In this document: piece after piece, positions 16,477 to 24,027 of the stretch
Numbering within the stretch: the first letter of the stretch is position 1
How the letters are laid out: each line of letters starts with the position of its first letter
Source: Microcaldota archaeon
GTDB taxonomy: Archaea; Micrarchaeota; Micrarchaeia; Anstonellales; Anstonellaceae
Length of the DNA stretch: 29,353 nucleotides
NCBI GenBank assembly: GCA_021813025.1
Contig: JAKAME010000008.1
Location: forward strand, 1-29,353
Direction: 5' to 3'
Notes under the pieces: model-generated
Told to the model about the DNA's origin: nothing
What the model saw: only the letters and a program-made list of their open reading frames with translations
The model's database searches: none
Translations under genes and position numbers: made by a program

Positions 16477-17475
16477 TCATGCGCGCCGCGAGGGCTTGAG
16501 GTTCCGCAGCGCATCCCGCCCGAGGGCCGTGGGCTGGCCCGATTTCAGACGGATGGCGTCCTCCTCGCATTTTTGCAGCAGGCGCTCGAAGGCGTCCGGC
16601 TCGCTGGCCGGCAGGACGTGCAGTTTGCCGCCGCTCTCCAGAGCCATCTGCTCCAGGCGCCCCATCTGCGCCTGGATGGAATCATAGTCCTTGAGCATCA
16701 CGGTCATGGCCGCCGGGCGGATGGCATACACCACGATGGGGACCTTACTCTCGAGGGCCAGCCTGAAGTAGCGGCCATAATCGTTTCCGGGCCCCGCGCT
16801 CAAATCAATGAAGATGCTGATTTGCCTGACTTGGCAGGGCGGCGAGGGGCCCGAACCCCGTTCCATGTACTGGCTGGCGAATTCCGAGAGGGCCTTGGGG
16901 TCGCCCTGCAGAATGGGGTCCACCAGCCGGTCGGGGACGGCGTAAACGCGCAGGCGCCCCTCCAGCTCGGCCACTTTCTGGGCCCGCTGGGGCGAGCCCG
17001 TCGCGGTGGGGTCAAAGAGCATGAGGTTGAGGGGCATCAAGGCCGGGGCGGGCGCCTCGTGGGGCGCGGCCGGGGCCATGCCGAGAGCGAAGCACACCTT
17101 CTCGCCGACCTTCAGCCGGTGGGTGTCGCGTTTGCGCAGGGCCGTTCCGGAGACGCTGGCGGTCTGCAGGATTTGCTCGATGCGCCGGGCGACGGCCGGG
17201 TCACGGACCTCCTGCCGGTACTGGGCATAGACGAGCTTCTTCTCCTCCGCGCCGGCCTTGGGCAGGGCGGCCGGGTCGAATTCGGGATGCAGCGAGAGCC
17301 AGGCCAAGCCGTAGGGCGTCTGCAGAATCTGCCTGAGGAGCGGGTCTTTGGAAAGGGGGGATTCGAAAGGGCGCTGGAGGGATTGCGGGCCGGCCACGCG
17401 GGCGCTGGAGAGCCAGAATTTAATATTCTTTGGCTTTCGGCGGCGTCGGAGATGCGGCGGCCGAACCAACTTCAT
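16477..17475 (-). CDS. Protein with degenerate VWA-like domain
   Basis: A 332-aa protein without signal peptide. The N-terminal half is basic, then Pro/Ala-rich. Residues about 216-310 look like a von Willebrand factor A fold: strand ISIFIDLSAG with Asp224-Leu-Ser-Ala-Gly in the place of the metal-binding DxSxS motif, a second strand VPIVVYAIRP, and SGGKLHVLPASEPDAFERLL, which matches the usual last strand and helix of VWA domains. The second MIDAS Ser is replaced by Gly, so metal binding is doubtful. It lies upstream of, and co-directional with, the TTG-start gene. The ATG at 17475 has no convincing TATA or Shine-Dalgarno, so the start is less certain than the frame. Confidence 0.7.
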   Translation of the reverse strand: MKLVRPPHLRRRRKPKNIKFWLSSARVAGPQSLQRPFESPLSKDPLLRQILQTPYGLAWLSLHPEFDPAALPKAGAEEKKLVYAQYRQEVRDPAVARRIEQILQTASVSGTALRKRDTHRLKVGEKVCFALGMAPAAPHEAPAPALMPLNLMLFDPTATGSPQRAQKVAELEGRLRVYAVPDRLVDPILQGDPKALSEFASQYMERGSGPSPPCQVRQISIFIDLSAGPGNDYGRYFRLALESKVPIVVYAIRPAAMTVMLKDYDSIQAQMGRLEQMALESGGKLHVLPASEPDAFERLLQKCEEDAIRLKSGQPTALGRDALRNLKPSRRA

Positions 17476-17526
17476 CCGCGTCCGGGCGTGGCCTGAACGG
17501 ATGGGGATGGGGCGGAAATAGGGGTA

Positions 17527-18267
17527 TTACTCGCTCAATCCAAATTTCAGACGCATGCCCTTAAGCGTTGGGATGATGTCCTCCAGCCGTTCCATCGTTT
17601 CTTTATCAAGGGATGGAACGGGGCGAGTGAGGGCATTACCATAGTAATAAACTTCCCCTTGATGGTATAGCTGCTTCTGACATTGCGCAAGGAACTTGTG
17701 GTCAGAGTACTCCACTTTGAGGTCAACGAGCTTTTTCGTGATTTCCGCATACACCACATCCCAATAAGCTTCGGGGTTTCCCCATACCCTCGGCATCCCG
17801 TCGCCCCTAAACTTGCCCTCCGAGGCCTCTTCGGGGCCAATGTTCATGCTTTTGTCTATAAATCTGTTCATGCGCGGGCTGAGGTCTGCATTGAACCCGT
17901 TCTGGTTCTTTTCTACGAGCCCTGGAAGATAAGTCTGATATATCTCAAAAAGCCTGTTCAGCTCGTCTCCGCTAAGCCGATAGGCCGCTCTTTTTAGGCC
18001 AGGCGGCTCAAGACGCTGCTCGTGCGGCCCGGTAATCTTATCGAGAAGCCCATTGATAAAATTCAGGTCGTCTGCAGTTATAGGCTTTATATCCGCTCGT
18101 GGGTTGAGATCCCGCAAGACAACGAGATTTTGGTATATCTCCGCAAACCGCGCGTTATAGTGGTCGTCAGCGAGGGCGGCTCGAAGCCCATTGGCATAGA
18201 TGGCCGCGGGTTCGTCTCGCGCCATTCTCCGCGCGTTGGATTTTATGAATTCCTGAAAAACCAGCAT
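17527..18267 (-). CDS. Unknown helical protein with MLVFQE N-terminus
   Basis: A 246-aa, mostly helical, predicted soluble protein of no recognised family. It begins MLVFQEFIKSNARRMAR, sharing its first six codons and Shine-Dalgarno with the genes at 14270, 15113 and 16381. GAGGTGGT lies just upstream of the ATG. A TATA-like GTTATAGC at about 18303-18311 overlaps the stop codon of the phosphohexomutase gene, so the promoter lies in the end of the upstream gene. No catalytic motif is visible. Confidence 0.8.
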   Translation of the reverse strand: MLVFQEFIKSNARRMARDEPAAIYANGLRAALADDHYNARFAEIYQNLVVLRDLNPRADIKPITADDLNFINGLLDKITGPHEQRLEPPGLKRAAYRLSGDELNRLFEIYQTYLPGLVEKNQNGFNADLSPRMNRFIDKSMNIGPEEASEGKFRGDGMPRVWGNPEAYWDVVYAEITKKLVDLKVEYSDHKFLAQCQKQLYHQGEVYYYGNALTRPVPSLDKETMERLEDIIPTLKGMRLKFGLSE

Positions 18268-18278
18268 ATGACCACCTC
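18250..18278 (-). repeat. Shared start cassette, copy 4
   Basis: GAGGTGGT, then an ATG 5 nt after GGTG, then codons for MLVFQE with TTTCAGG. Confidence 0.7.
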
Positions 18279-18304
18279 GCTGAAGACCGTATCGAGGTCA
18301 AGGG

Positions 18305-19747
18305 CTATAACTCTTTGCCTGTTTTCGCATGCCTTATTGCGCGCTCCACCACCGAGCGTATCGCGTCCATTCGCTCGGCCAGTCCTTTCCTGCCCTGCCC
18401 CTCTGCCGTGATGCGGATGTAGGGCTCGGTGCCTGAAGGCCTCACCAGCACCCAGCCGTCAGGCAAATCAGAGCGCATGCCGTCCACGCGCGAGGGATGG
18501 AAGAACGGCCAGTCTTTTTCTATTCGCTCCATAGAGGCCTGCTTCTTCTCGTTTGGGCAGGGGATTTTTTCGCGCGCCATTGGATAGGCGGGCACGCTCT
18601 TGGCTAATTTTGACAGAGGCCCCATGCGGCACACCAAGTCGGTGAAATAAAGGCCGGCCATCAGCCCGTCAGGCACGCCGACAGCGCCGGGGAAGATGTA
18701 TTCGCCGCAAGGCTCGCCTCCGAATATTGCAGAGCGCGCGCGGATGGCTGCGGCCACGTAGCGGCTGCCTACAGGGGTGATGAGGAGGTGCGCGCCTGCG
18801 GCAGAGCAGGCCTCGCGCAAGGAGAGGGAAGATTCAACTGTGGACACAACGACTTTTTGCTTTCCCCCTTTCGCGCGCGCAAGATAATCCGTTGCCGCGA
18901 GCACAAGCTGCGCGTCAAGGCCAAGCACCACTCCGCGCTCGTCCATCACGATTGCGCGGTCAGCATCCCCGTCATGGGCTATTCCAAGAACCGCGCGCGA
19001 GCGGCGCACGGCGCGGCCCAATGCGCGCAAAGTCTCTTTTTTCGGCTCAAGCTCGCGGCCGTATGGCTCGCCGGGAGAGGAGTTGAGAGCCTCAACGCGG
19101 CAGCCTGCTGCGGAAAGAAGGCGCGGCATGAGGGCGCAGGCCGAGGCGTTGGCGCAGTCCACCACCACGCGCGGGCGGATGCGGCGGATGCGGGCGGGAG
19201 AAAGATGAGAGAAGAGCAGGCGGAGGTGGGCATCCTCGGCCTCGCGGCCAACCTGCTGCATTGCGCCTGCAGACGACCATTTGATTGGGGAGCGCGTGTG
19301 CAATACTTCCTCCAATTGCCGCTCGATGGCGCGCTCCCATTCGTCAGGAACTTCGCGGCCTGCGAAAAACACCTTGAGCCCGTTGTAGGCGGGCGGGTTG
19401 TGGCTGGCTGTCACCATGACGCCCCAGCCGCCGGCCTGCTGCGAGTGAAGCGCGAGGGTGGGCGTGGCGCACAGGCCAAGGTCATGCACATCAGAGCCTG
19501 CGCCCATGATGCCGGATGCGAGCGATGACTTGAGCATGTGGCCCGAGCGGCGACCGTCGAAGCCTATGGAAATCGGATGATGGATGGAAGAATGGCCTGC
19601 CGCCGTGCGCGGGGAAGAATAATGATCGTTTCCCGGAAGCCAGCTTGCATCTGTTGCTCCAAGAACTGCGCCCAAGGCATGGGCAAGAGAAGCGCTCACG
19701 CGCGAGGGGGCGAGGTCGCGTATGCCGGATGTGCCGAAGCGCAGCAT
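18305..19747 (-). CDS. Phosphohexomutase (phosphomannomutase/phosphoglucomutase)
   Basis: A 480-aa alpha-D-phosphohexomutase interconverting hexose 1- and 6-phosphates. All four family signatures are present: GTSGIRD at the N-terminus, the phosphoserine loop TASHNP with Ser115, the metal loop DGDADR at 259-264, and GGEPCGEY plus the phosphate-binding RPSGTEPYIR near the C-terminus. A His/Ser-rich insert (about residues 40-57) between the first strands is unusual. The ATG at 19747 is supported by a TATA box centred about 26 nt upstream; the frame continues but begins the family fold here. The product could feed the glycogen synthase encoded in this window or sugar nucleotide synthesis. PMM versus PGM specificity cannot be decided. 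Confidence 0.92.
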   Translation of the reverse strand: MLRFGTSGIRDLAPSRVSASLAHALGAVLGATDASWLPGNDHYSSPRTAAGHSSIHHPISIGFDGRRSGHMLKSSLASGIMGAGSDVHDLGLCATPTLALHSQQAGGWGVMVTASHNPPAYNGLKVFFAGREVPDEWERAIERQLEEVLHTRSPIKWSSAGAMQQVGREAEDAHLRLLFSHLSPARIRRIRPRVVVDCANASACALMPRLLSAAGCRVEALNSSPGEPYGRELEPKKETLRALGRAVRRSRAVLGIAHDGDADRAIVMDERGVVLGLDAQLVLAATDYLARAKGGKQKVVVSTVESSLSLREACSAAGAHLLITPVGSRYVAAAIRARSAIFGGEPCGEYIFPGAVGVPDGLMAGLYFTDLVCRMGPLSKLAKSVPAYPMAREKIPCPNEKKQASMERIEKDWPFFHPSRVDGMRSDLPDGWVLVRPSGTEPYIRITAEGQGRKGLAERMDAIRSVVERAIRHAKTGKEL

Positions 19748-19769
19748 GGAATAGAGAGGGGGACAAATC

Positions 19770-19777
19770 AATTTAAG
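19770..19777 (-). promoter_or_regulatory. TATA box of the phosphohexomutase gene
   Basis: Minus-strand CTTAAATT is centred about 26 nt from the ATG at 19747, as for a leaderless mRNA. Confidence 0.6.
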
Positions 19778-19810
19778 GGGGAAGGATTGGTTCGACCGGC
19801 CCTCTGCAGG

Positions 19811-19819
19811 TTTAATAAA
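19811..19819 (+). promoter_or_regulatory. TATA box of the class III signal peptide gene
   Basis: TTTAATAAA is centred about 26 nt before the ATG at 19841, choosing that start over the ATG at 19820, which directly follows the box. Confidence 0.6.
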
Positions 19820-19840
19820 ATGGCTTGGGGAAATGGCGGC

Positions 19841-20296
19841 ATGAGGGGACAGGGCTCGGTGGAATATCTCGTGCTTTTCGCCATCGTGCTGGTGGCAGCC
19901 ATGCTGGGAGCCATACTGCTGGGCGGGCTGACCGCGACCGGCAGCGTGGCAGACAAGGCAGAGTCCAGCATGTACTGGACCACTGCTGCCAAGCCTTTCG
20001 GCATACTGGCGTGGGGGCAGGCCAACGACACCCTTTACATCAGCGTCGTCAACCACGGGCAGAATTACCTCTTCCTGCGCGAGATAAGGGTGGGCAACGT
20101 GACTGCCAGCCTCGGCCCCGGATGGGCGTGGCGCGGAGGCACGGCCAAGAACGTCTCCATCCCCGGCCTGCCGCCGTGCAGCGGGGGCGGCTATGAAAGC
20201 TTCGGCTACAACGTCACCTTCGTCTATGACACGCTGGACATACCGGGGCAGAGCCAACGGGGAGAGAAGCAGGTGGCCGGCTACTGCGCGTTCTGA
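19841..20296 (+). CDS. Class III signal peptide (archaeal pilin-like) protein
   Basis: A 151-aa secreted protein. The N-terminus MRGQGSVEYLVLFAIVLVAA fits the class III signal peptide pattern Q-x-S-x-E-x3-L, processed by a prepilin-peptidase-like enzyme before the Gln. The hydrophobic helix that follows would form a pilus-type core or membrane anchor. The remainder is beta-rich with Trp/Gly (WAWRGGTAKNVSIPG) and two Cys (PPCSGGGY and the C-terminal GYCAF) that might form a disulphide. Such proteins are surface or fibre components in several archaeal phyla. The leaderless TATA supports the start. Confidence 0.85.
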   Translation: MRGQGSVEYLVLFAIVLVAAMLGAILLGGLTATGSVADKAESSMYWTTAAKPFGILAWGQANDTLYISVVNHGQNYLFLREIRVGNVTASLGPGWAWRGGTAKNVSIPGLPPCSGGGYESFGYNVTFVYDTLDIPGQSQRGEKQVAGYCAF

Positions 20297-20305
20297 CGCG
20301 GCCGC

Positions 20306-21097
20306 TCAAACCTTGAGCTTGAGACTATTCGATACATTGCCGGTGGTTTTGGGAGCCGACTTGATTACGTCGCGCACCGTGAAAGAATGAACTTTGTCCA
20401 TCATTGCAATCCTCTCGTGGACTGCGGCCAGTTTGGTGCGCAAATCAACCAGCCCGGCGCGGTCGGGATTTGGCAAACCATTTGGATAAGCGGCTTGGAG
20501 CTGGTAGCAGTAAATCTGCTCCAGTATGCCAAGGATTGTCTTGTTCTGGTCAGAGGTCAGAGAATAATCCGCCTTGCTCCGCCTGGCCAGTATATGCTCC
20601 ATGCACGCGGCCGTGCGAACCCCATAGCACTGGATGTCGGTGTTCAGATTGCGGCGCAGAGCGTCCAGAGCAGTATTCAGCACCATCGGACGCAAGTCGG
20701 TGACCTCGGCCGCGATGGTGCCGATGGTCTGAATCAGCATATGGCGGTAGGAAAGCTCGGAATCGACGTCTTTGACAGGTTTTCGAAGTTCCTTGCAGAG
20801 CGCATTCATGACCGACTGCTGGAGCATGAAATCGTCAGCCATGTCGCGGATGTGGTTGAATGCCTTGAAGGCTTCCTTGGTCAGATGCCCGAACTTGTCA
20901 TAATTGCTGAAAATGTCGGCCAAGCGCCCAAGGATAATCTTTTTGGTTTCCAGCGGCTGGTCAGGATAAGACTCGGCGGCGTCTTTGATTACATTATTAG
21001 TGGTAGAATGGTCCCAACTCAGGTCCAGTCCGTCCAGTTTGGACAAGGGAACCAGCCCCTTGATGAAGCCGTCGTAAATGGCATCATAATCGCTCAT
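20306..21097 (-). CDS. Unknown helical protein
   Basis: A 263-aa, predicted all-helical, soluble protein of no recognised family. The ATG at 21097 follows GAGGTG with a 5-nt spacing; an in-frame GTG at 21112 overlaps the Shine-Dalgarno region and is rejected. Contents include IIKDA-like NNVIKDAAESYPDQP and TAACMEHILARRSKADYSL, with nothing catalytic. It resembles the accessory-block proteins in being helical and single-gene, but it lacks the MxVFQ start. It converges on the class III signal peptide gene with a 9-nt gap, and a short inverted repeat (GCTCAA/TTGAGC, 20304-20318) spans its stop. Confidence 0.8.
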   Translation of the reverse strand: MSDYDAIYDGFIKGLVPLSKLDGLDLSWDHSTTNNVIKDAAESYPDQPLETKKIILGRLADIFSNYDKFGHLTKEAFKAFNHIRDMADDFMLQQSVMNALCKELRKPVKDVDSELSYRHMLIQTIGTIAAEVTDLRPMVLNTALDALRRNLNTDIQCYGVRTAACMEHILARRSKADYSLTSDQNKTILGILEQIYCYQLQAAYPNGLPNPDRAGLVDLRTKLAAVHERIAMMDKVHSFTVRDVIKSAPKTTGNVSNSLKLKV

Positions 21098-21210
21098 GAC
21101 AGCACCTCGCACAATATGTTCTATTTTATGAGAAATTGTGCTAATAAAGCTATCTGGCGCAGTAGGCGCGAATGAAGAACCCCGCTGCCAGCCTCGCTTT
21201 CCGACGCCTT

Positions 21211-21220
21211 ATTTTATATA
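21211..21220 (+). promoter_or_regulatory. TATA box of the Nudix gene
   Basis: ATTTTATATA is centred about 26 nt before the ATG at 21242, a leaderless arrangement. Confidence 0.65.
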
Positions 21221-21241
21221 CGGCGGCAGCCCATCCCAGTT

Positions 21242-21706
21242 ATGCAAGAGCATTCCTGCGGTTTCGTGCTTTTCCGCCAATTGGAGGACAAGAGATACTA
21301 CCTTCTGATGCACTACAAGGCAGGGCATTGGGATTTCCCCAAAGGGCACGTGGAGGAGGGCGAGAAGGAGGAGGAGACGGCGCGCCGCGAGCTGGCCGAG
21401 GAGACGGGCATTGCGCGCGTTGCCGTGCTGCCCGGCTTCCGCTACGAATACGAGTATGAGTTCGGGCGCGCGTCAAGGCATGGCGGGCTTTCCAAGCTGG
21501 TTACTTTCATGCTGGCGCGCACCGACGAGCAGGAAGTGCGCGTGTCGCGCGAGCATAGGGGCGCACGCTGGGTGCCCTATTCGCGCGCGCTCAAGATGGT
21601 GACTTTCGAGAACGCCAGGCGGATGCTCACTGCGGCCGAGGAATTTTTGCGCGCCAATCCTGATTTGGTGAAGGGAAAATTCCATGCGGATGGCGGGAAG
21701 AAATGA
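21242..21706 (+). CDS. Nudix hydrolase, Ap4A-hydrolase-like
   Basis: A 154-aa Nudix family pyrophosphohydrolase. The Nudix box is complete: G-x5-E-x7-R-E-x2-E-E-x-G, seen as GHVEEGEKEEETARRELAEE then TGI. The preceding HWDFPKGH and the length are typical of archaeal diadenosine tetraphosphate hydrolases or related housekeeping Nudix enzymes that clear nucleotide by-products; the substrate is inferred. Leaderless start. The lipoprotein gene follows after 12 nt, so the two may be co-transcribed. Confidence 0.88.
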   Translation: MQEHSCGFVLFRQLEDKRYYLLMHYKAGHWDFPKGHVEEGEKEEETARRELAEETGIARVAVLPGFRYEYEYEFGRASRHGGLSKLVTFMLARTDEQEVRVSREHRGARWVPYSRALKMVTFENARRMLTAAEEFLRANPDLVKGKFHADGGKK

Positions 21707-21718
21707 GAGGTGGTTGGA

Positions 21719-22960
21719 TTGTCGAAAACTCTGATTCTGGCGCTGGGGCTTGCGGCGGTGCTGCTGCTGGCCTTTGGCTGCCTTGGAGCGGGAAACGGCG
21801 CGCCTCCTAATGCGGGCGCGAACGCAAGCGTCCAGCCGCCGCCGGCCAGCCCGAACGCCGGTGCTCCGGCCTCCATTTGCGGGAACGGGAAGGTTGAGGC
21901 GGGTGAAACTTCGGCCACCTGCTGCCTTGACACAAGCTGCCCCCAGGGACAGACGTGCGCGATTTTCAACGTCAGCGAGCGGGGGCCGCAAAGCGGCTGC
22001 GTCAAAGCGGCCAAGAACGAGACTGCGCAGGTCCAGCAAATCAGGACAGAGTATGCGCAGATGAAAGCTGATTTGCAGGCTTGGATGGACGCCAACCAGA
22101 CCAGCCCCCTGACTGCGCAGACTGTTTTCGCCCACCTGCGTGACATGAACGCCTCCATATCCGGGCTTGAGCAGGCAGGATACGACACTGCCGACGAGCT
22201 CTATCTTTACGAGGCAGCGGACATGAGCAGCTATGATGCCATTGACCTGGCCGGCAGGCTGCATGCTGCGCAGAAGCGGGTGGACCAGTCGCGCGGCCTT
22301 GCGCGGGAGCGCTATCTCAACGCCCTCAACCTCTCCATGCAGGATACACAAGACGCCATTATTGACGCCAAGCTCTACGGCACGCGGCTCACCGCGCTGT
22401 GGAACGCTGACCCCGTCGCGCGCATGCAGGCCGTGCGCCTCTACGGATTGGAGGAGAACTTCTACCAGATTCCCATAGGCCTGCAGGCAGAGCTTGAGGA
22501 TTACCAAAAAGCCCTGAAGCTGGAGTTCGCGCGCGAGGCGCCCCACAACCAGAACGAGTGGGTGCAGAGCGGCGACATGCGCATCCGCCTCAGCTCGCTG
22601 AGGTGGGCCTCCTGCGCCCGGAGCGGAAACGGAGCAACCATCACCTATCTGGTGATTCCGGCTGAGGTGGAGAACCAGGGGGACAGCGAGGTGTCGTTCG
22701 GGCCTTCCGCTTTCCGCGTCCGCGACTGGCAGAAGAACCAGTATTCGCCCGCGGCGCCCCCCGTCAACTCCACCTCGGCCGACTGCGTGGAGTATGAGGA
22801 GCAGCACGCCGGGCTGAACGCGCAGGCCCTGCTGCCCGGCTCGCGCGCCGGCGGGGAGGTGTGGGTGGACGTCGGAAGCGGCCGCGGCGCCAGGCCGTGG
22901 GAGATATACGCGGACATGCCCGGAGGCGGGCAGGTGCTGTTCCGCATCACCCCGAGCTAG
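21719..22960 (+). CDS. Cys-rich lipoprotein with C-terminal beta domain
   Basis: A 413-aa predicted lipoprotein. The signal peptide ends in a lipobox-like LLAFGC with Cys21, then comes an Ala/Pro/Asn linker. Next is a Cys-rich CGNGKVEAGETSATCC plus SCPQGQTC unit resembling the small disulphide-rich CGNG...GE repeats of secreted proteins. Residues about 105-280 are helical and probably coiled coil. The C-terminal 130 residues are beta-rich, like a DUF4352/Ig-like domain (MRIRLSSLRWASC, EVENQGDSEVSFGPSAFRV). The TTG at 21719 is taken as start because GAGGTG ends 6 nt upstream; GTG at 21710 lies within that Shine-Dalgarno. Its stop overlaps a small minus-strand frame. Confidence 0.78.
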   Translation: MSKTLILALGLAAVLLLAFGCLGAGNGAPPNAGANASVQPPPASPNAGAPASICGNGKVEAGETSATCCLDTSCPQGQTCAIFNVSERGPQSGCVKAAKNETAQVQQIRTEYAQMKADLQAWMDANQTSPLTAQTVFAHLRDMNASISGLEQAGYDTADELYLYEAADMSSYDAIDLAGRLHAAQKRVDQSRGLARERYLNALNLSMQDTQDAIIDAKLYGTRLTALWNADPVARMQAVRLYGLEENFYQIPIGLQAELEDYQKALKLEFAREAPHNQNEWVQSGDMRIRLSSLRWASCARSGNGATITYLVIPAEVENQGDSEVSFGPSAFRVRDWQKNQYSPAAPPVNSTSADCVEYEEQHAGLNAQALLPGSRAGGEVWVDVGSGRGARPWEIYADMPGGGQVLFRITPS

Positions 22961-23078
22961 GCTTTTTTCCTTCAATATATTCTTTCAGGGCGAGGGCGTT
23001 GCTGTGCTGCGCGCCCTTTGTGGAATAAAGGAGGGTGATGCCCCGCCTTGGCGCGTTCAGGATGCGCCAATGGCACAA
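22947..23078 (-). CDS. Possible 43-aa small protein, TTG start
   Basis: Directly after the stop of the 143-aa gene, a frame starting at TTG reads (M)CHWRILNAPRRGITLLYST followed by KGAQHSNALALKEYIEGKKP to a TGA. The composition looks protein-like, and AGAGAGGAA upstream could act as a Shine-Dalgarno. The alternative is that it is the continuation of the 143-aa gene after a frameshift. No family recognised. Its stop overlaps the lipoprotein gene's end by 14 nt. Confidence 0.35.
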   Translation of the reverse strand: MCHWRILNAPRRGITLLYSTKGAQHSNALALKEYIEGKKPSSG

Positions 23079-23079
23079 C

Positions 23080-23511
23080 TTATTCCTCTCTTTGCAGCGG
23101 CTTGGAGAACACGTAGGAGGACTCGATGAGCGGGTAGCCCCAGCCATGGTAAACGGCCAGCTGCACCTGCCCGCCGTGCTTCTCGTAATGGGTGACCGAG
23201 CAGTCATACAATTTGGATGGGGCAGAGCGGGCTTTCTTGAGAAGGGCATTCGTCCGAAGGATTGAAGCTGATTCTGGGTCCTCAATCACCAGGCCCATGG
23301 ACATGTGGATTTTCACCACCTGCCTGCAGAGGGAGCACAGGCGGTTTTCGGCGTCCCATGGCTGGATTTCCCCCTTCTCCGTTTTGATGGCGACCCGCAG
23401 GGCGCTCTTGCGCAGGTTTTCGATGTCGCGCGATGGCTCGCCTGCGAAAATCCTTTTTATCAGGATTTGGGACTGCTGCACGGGGGTCGGGGGACTCTTA
23501 AAACCAGTCAT
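23080..23511 (-). CDS. Unknown small protein with CxxC motif
   Basis: A 143-aa soluble protein of no recognised family. It carries one CSLC pair (Cys59, Cys62), which could bind metal or be redox-active, within a helical N-terminal region. The C-terminal part is more beta-like (GGQVQLAVYHGWGYPLIESS). The ATG at 23511 is preferred because the upstream part of the frame is low-quality; GGTG is close upstream, and AT-rich blocks at 23533-23552 could be the TATA. Convergent with the lipoprotein gene. Confidence 0.65.
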   Translation of the reverse strand: MTGFKSPPTPVQQSQILIKRIFAGEPSRDIENLRKSALRVAIKTEKGEIQPWDAENRLCSLCRQVVKIHMSMGLVIEDPESASILRTNALLKKARSAPSKLYDCSVTHYEKHGGQVQLAVYHGWGYPLIESSYVFSKPLQREE

Positions 23512-23730
23512 GGCACCACACGTTGTTTCTTCTATGATATCATGTTTATAATGATTGGGCCGGGCGCGGAGAAGAAGAATGGACAAAAAACGGCAATGGC
23601 CGGATGCGCCAATTCCGAACTGGAGGGCAGGCGACCCACCGGAAAGCCACCCCTTCGGGCGTTTAAAAGGCAACTTGCGCGCCAACGCCATACGCTAAAT
23701 TTCGCCAAGAATTTTAGCGGACGTGGAAAA

Positions 23731-23991
23731 ATGGAACAAGAAGACGCCGGCTCGGGCGAAATGCCGGCAATTGAGCCCGCAGAAAACGGCCCCATCGAAG
23801 TTTCTGGCGCCAAGCAGCCCGACTTCCGCGTGGTGCAGCCCGAATACAACCTGCAGGAGGGCAAGACGATTTTCAAGGACGTGGGCGCGCTCTGGCACAA
23901 CGTGAGCCAGAAGACGGGCAAGGAGTTCTACACCCTTAAAATCGGCAAGCTGAGGTTGCTGGTGTTCCCCAACCAGAAGATGCAGCAATAG
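23731..23991 (+). CDS. Small DUF736-like protein next to radA
   Basis: An 86-aa protein. An acidic, disordered N-terminal 30 residues precede a compact beta-rich domain: GALWHNVSQKTGKEFYTLKI then LRLLVFPNQK. This resembles the bacterial DUF736 pattern (IGALW..., then ...VVF.N). Its function is unknown; the resemblance is by eye. The ATG has no strong Shine-Dalgarno; CGTTTAAAAGG (23658-23668) is a plausible TATA. It lies 36 nt upstream of radA on the same strand, so the two may be one transcript and it may assist DNA metabolism (inference). Confidence 0.7.
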   Translation: MEQEDAGSGEMPAIEPAENGPIEVSGAKQPDFRVVQPEYNLQEGKTIFKDVGALWHNVSQKTGKEFYTLKIGKLRLLVFPNQKMQQ

Positions 23992-24027
23992 AGAAGAGAT
24001 AGACTAATATGGTTCATAGGTGATATT

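Noticed and set aside
16438..17496. Plus-strand frame of 352 codons opposite the VWA-like gene
   Set aside because: His/Gly/Arg-rich shadow; the minus frame shows a coherent fold pattern.
20387..21175. Plus-strand frame opposite the 20306-21097 gene
   Set aside because: No Shine-Dalgarno or TATA; the minus frame has a proper start and normal composition.
23579..23698. 39-codon frame starting at ATG 23579
   Set aside because: A TATA-like box is near, but there is no Shine-Dalgarno or family; too weak to call.
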